From Acidobacteriota bacterium (lineage in GTDB: Bacteria; Acidobacteriota; Vicinamibacteria; Vicinamibacterales; Vicinamibacteraceae): a DNA stretch of 17,645 nucleotides. Positions 15,388-17,645 of the stretch are shown piece after piece; positions within the stretch are counted from its first letter, which is position 1, and each line of letters opens with the position of its first letter. Below the pieces are notes generated by a model. It made no database searches. It had not been told where the DNA came from and saw nothing but the letters and a program-made list of their open reading frames with translations. Where the stretch lies: assembly GCA_023429845.1 (NCBI GenBank), contig JAEZCY010000341.1, positions 1 through 17,645 of the forward strand, given 5' to 3'. The position numbers and the translations under genes are program-made.

Positions 15388-17238
15388 GTGTTCGATACCA
15401 TCACCAGCCGCCGTTCGCTCATTGCCGCTCTCGCGGCGACTGCCGTCTTCCCATGGCTGGCCGGGTGCCGTCGCGACGGCGACACCGGCGCATCGGCGTC
15501 CTCCACATCGCGCGAACGCGAGGCACGCGCGCTACTCGACGAGTGTGCGGAACACCTGCTCGCCCTGTTTCCCGAGACCGCCACGTCGCTGGGCGTAGAC
15601 ACCGGGGCCCGGGCCGCGCTGCGCTCGCAGCTCGCGGATCGCTCCGAGGCGGGCAAGCGCCGGATCGCCGAGCGCGTGAGGGCCGACCTCGCGCGAGTGG
15701 AGGCGTTCGGCCGTGATGGGCTGCCCGAGGCCGTGCGCACCAGCCTCGACGTCGTGCGCAGCGCGTACACGATCGCCCTGAAGGGCTTCGCCCTGCCCTA
15801 TGGCGACATCACCGTCGGCAGCTGGCGCAACACCCCGTACGTGGTGATCCAGAACGTCGGCGCGTACCTCGACGTGCCGCGCTTCCTCGACAGCGACCAC
15901 CTCGTCGAGTCGCGCGACGATGCAGAGGCGTATCTGGCGAGGCTGCAATCGTTCGCCAGACAACTCGATGGCGAGCGCGGCCGCATCGAGGACGCCAGGG
16001 CCGCAGGGCTGATCCCGCCCGACTTTCTCCTCGACAAGGCAATCGCCCAGCTCACGCTGTCGCTCGAGAATGCCCGGCAGGGCGGCACCGTCGTCGAGTC
16101 GCTCGCGCGTCGCACCACCAGCATCCCGGGCGACTGGGCGGCCCGCGCGCGGCAGATCGCGTCGCAGGAGATCGCGCCGGCCCTCGAACGCCAGCTCACC
16201 GAACTGCAGGCGCAGCGACGGCTCGCGACCGATGCCCCCGGCATCTCGGCCCGGCCGCACGGCGAGGCGTTCTACCGCTGGGCGCTCGAGGCGTCCACTA
16301 CGACGAGCATGACGCCCGACGAGGTTCATGAGCTCGGGCTTACCGAACTCCGGAGTCTGCACGCGCAGATGGACGCCATCCTGCGCGAGATCGGGTATGC
16401 CACGGGCAGCGTCGGCGTGCGCATGAAGGCGCTGGCCGAGGACCCACGCTACCAGTTCGCCGAGGGCGACGCTGGACGAGCCGAGATCCTCGCGTTCATC
16501 GACGAACGTCTGCGGTGGATCAAGGCGCAGATGCCACGCGCGTTCAACACCGTGGTCGATCCGAACATGGAAGTGAAGCGGCTGCCGCCCGAGGAGGAAC
16601 CCGGCGCGCCCGCGGCGTATGGCGGCGCCGGCTCGATCGACGGCCGGATCCCGGGCCGCTTCTGGATCAACCTGCGCACCACCGCACTCCACAGCAAGTA
16701 CAGCCTGGCGGACCTCACGTTCCACGAGGCGATCCCGGGCCACATCTGGCAGGGCGAGTACACGCACCAGCAGCCGTTGGTCCGGCAGGTGCTGGCCTTC
16801 AACGCCTTTTCCGAAGGGTGGGGCCTCTACGCCGAGCAGCTGGCCGACGAACTCGGCGCATACGAGAGCGACCGCGTCGGACGCCTCGGGTACCTGCAGT
16901 CACTGGCGTTTCGCGCCTGCCGCCTCGTCGTGGACACCGGTCTGCACGCCAAGGGCTGGACACGTGAGCGCGGCGTGCAGTTCTTCGTGGAGGAGAACGG
17001 CTCCAATCCGCTCGAAGTCGCAAGCGAGGTGGATCGCTACTGCTCGTGGCCGGGCCAGGCCTGCGGCTACAAGGTCGGGCACACCGAGATCAATCGACTC
17101 CGCGACCGGGCGCAGTCATCGCTCGGTTCACGCTACGACCTCGAGGCCTTCAACGACATCGTCGTGAGAGGTGGCAACGTGCCGCTCGACGTGCTCGCGC
17201 GCAGCGTCGACGAGTACGTGCGCGGCGCGGCGCGCTGA
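15388..17238 (+). CDS. DUF885 family lipoprotein, putative metallopeptidase
   Basis: A 616-residue exported protein of the DUF885 family, many of which are secreted metal-dependent peptidase-like enzymes. GTG 15388 is preferred to an upstream ATG at 15343 because GGGAG stands 4 bases before it. The N-terminus joins a twin-arginine (TSRRSLIAAL) to a lipobox (WLAGC), so it is probably a Tat- or Sec-exported lipoprotein. The family's metal-binding signature is HEAIPGH (H446, E447, H452), followed by SEGWGLYAEQL with E476 as the probable third ligand. The N-terminal half is mainly alpha-helical, with conserved patches RTSLDVVRSAY and NVGAYLDVPRFL. A hydrolase acting on peptides or small esters is expected; no substrate is proven. 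It follows the aldehyde dehydrogenase on the same strand but may have its own promoter. Nothing intact follows it. Confidence 0.92.
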   Translation: MFDTITSRRSLIAALAATAVFPWLAGCRRDGDTGASASSTSREREARALLDECAEHLLALFPETATSLGVDTGARAALRSQLADRSEAGKRRIAERVRADLARVEAFGRDGLPEAVRTSLDVVRSAYTIALKGFALPYGDITVGSWRNTPYVVIQNVGAYLDVPRFLDSDHLVESRDDAEAYLARLQSFARQLDGERGRIEDARAAGLIPPDFLLDKAIAQLTLSLENARQGGTVVESLARRTTSIPGDWAARARQIASQEIAPALERQLTELQAQRRLATDAPGISARPHGEAFYRWALEASTTTSMTPDEVHELGLTELRSLHAQMDAILREIGYATGSVGVRMKALAEDPRYQFAEGDAGRAEILAFIDERLRWIKAQMPRAFNTVVDPNMEVKRLPPEEEPGAPAAYGGAGSIDGRIPGRFWINLRTTALHSKYSLADLTFHEAIPGHIWQGEYTHQQPLVRQVLAFNAFSEGWGLYAEQLADELGAYESDRVGRLGYLQSLAFRACRLVVDTGLHAKGWTRERGVQFFVEENGSNPLEVASEVDRYCSWPGQACGYKVGHTEINRLRDRAQSSLGSRYDLEAFNDIVVRGGNVPLDVLARSVDEYVRGAAR

Positions 17239-17395
17239 CGCGAGGATGTCGTCACGCAGTTCGTCGCCTTGGCTGCCGGCGGCGTGTCGGAACCGCAACT
17301 CGCGACGTGGGTTCGTGAGCGCACCCGCAGGTCGCCACCGATCACCTGAGCACACCGTGCGGCCCGGATGTCAGCGCCGCTGGGCAATGCCGATG
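17239..17395. other. Gap without a gene; coding-like tail after the DUF885 stop
   Basis: No start codon opens a convincing gene here. In the same frame as DUF885, directly past its TGA, 34 codons run to a TGA at about 17347 and read like real protein (VSEPQLATWVRERTRRS), without an ATG or other usable start. It may be the relic of another gene end or chance in GC-rich DNA. No terminator with a T-tract is visible. Confidence 0.35.
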
Positions 17396-17645
17396 TCAAA
17401 GCGCGCGTTCGAAACGCGCCACGAGCCCTTCCAGATCGCCGGGCAGCACACACCGGCGTTCCACCACTGGCCACACGGTGACCGGCGGTGATGCGATCAG
17501 GCGGTGATCGAGCGTGATCACATCCAGGTCGTGGTGGAGATGCCGTCGGTGACCGAGCGGCGACGACGAATCGACGCAGGCCCTCCAGCAATTCGGCACG
17601 CTGACTGTCGCTCACGGATTCCACCGACGGCGCCATCTCCACGCG
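17396..17645 (-). pseudogene. Probable frameshifted or partial minus-strand gene of unknown function
   Basis: Two protein-like pieces lie on the minus strand in different frames. The first, from the right edge, reads VESVSDSQRAELLEGLRRF and stops looking coding near 17545. The second reads DLDVITLDHRLIASPPVTVW and ends in LEGLVARFERAL with TGA at 17398-17396. A +1 shift near 17545-17570 would join them into one chain of about 80 visible residues, whose N-terminus would lie beyond the window. I do not recognise a family. A hairpin, GCGCGTT/AACGCGC at 17403-17419, sits in its last codons. Either a decayed gene or a sequence error would explain it; chance is also possible. Confidence 0.35.

Overview
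The window is a dense, very GC-rich bacterial chromosome segment holding nine protein genes, with no RNA genes, CRISPR array, insertion sequence or phage gene that I can see. The gene mix is several large secreted peptidases, a Pkn-type membrane Ser/Thr kinase, Tat-exported sugar-isomerase-like and DUF885 proteins, a YfbK-type VWA protein with a carboxypeptidase-regulatory domain, and heptamer repeats between genes. It fits a soil Acidobacteriota, most likely class Vicinamibacteria (Luteitalea-like). That placement is inference from gene content and composition, not from a marker gene.

Layout, left to right. Minus strand 1-3206: a two-gene operon of a Tat-exported TIM-barrel isomerase/epimerase-like protein followed, through a 4-base GTGA overlap, by a secreted M14 zinc carboxypeptidase that runs off the left edge. 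Plus strand 3347-5059: a transmembrane Ser/Thr kinase with an extra C-terminal domain, divergent from that operon. Minus strand 5099-11612: three genes in one direction, SCO1 (with an N-terminal CusF-like domain), then a VWA/YfbK-like protein, then a tricorn-type S41 protease. A 92-base palindromic element with 23-base tandem repeats separates SCO1 from VWA. Plus strand 11683-12897: a glycosyltransferase of the glucosyl-3-phosphoglycerate synthase type, convergent with a HAD-IIB phosphatase of the mannosyl/glucosyl-3-phosphoglycerate phosphatase type (12954-13754). Plus strand 13872-17238: an aldehyde dehydrogenase of the alpha-ketoglutaric semialdehyde type, then a DUF885 lipoprotein. From 17239 to the right edge there is no intact gene, only coding-like fragments.

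How the genes fit together. The glycosyltransferase and HAD phosphatase make a plausible two-step route to a compatible solute (glucosylglycerate or mannosylglycerate). M14, tricorn-like S41 and DUF885 proteins give an exported peptide-degrading capacity. SCO1 points to copper delivery to a haem-copper oxidase encoded elsewhere. No single system ties the whole window together.

I found no convincing new multi-gene system. The most unusual signals are between genes: two G-quadruplex-type heptamer/G-tract arrays placed just after plus-strand stop codons (12909 and 15318), a seven-copy heptamer array touching the GTG start of the phosphatase gene (13755) with three inverted copies beyond it, and the palindromic 23-base-repeat element at 10641.
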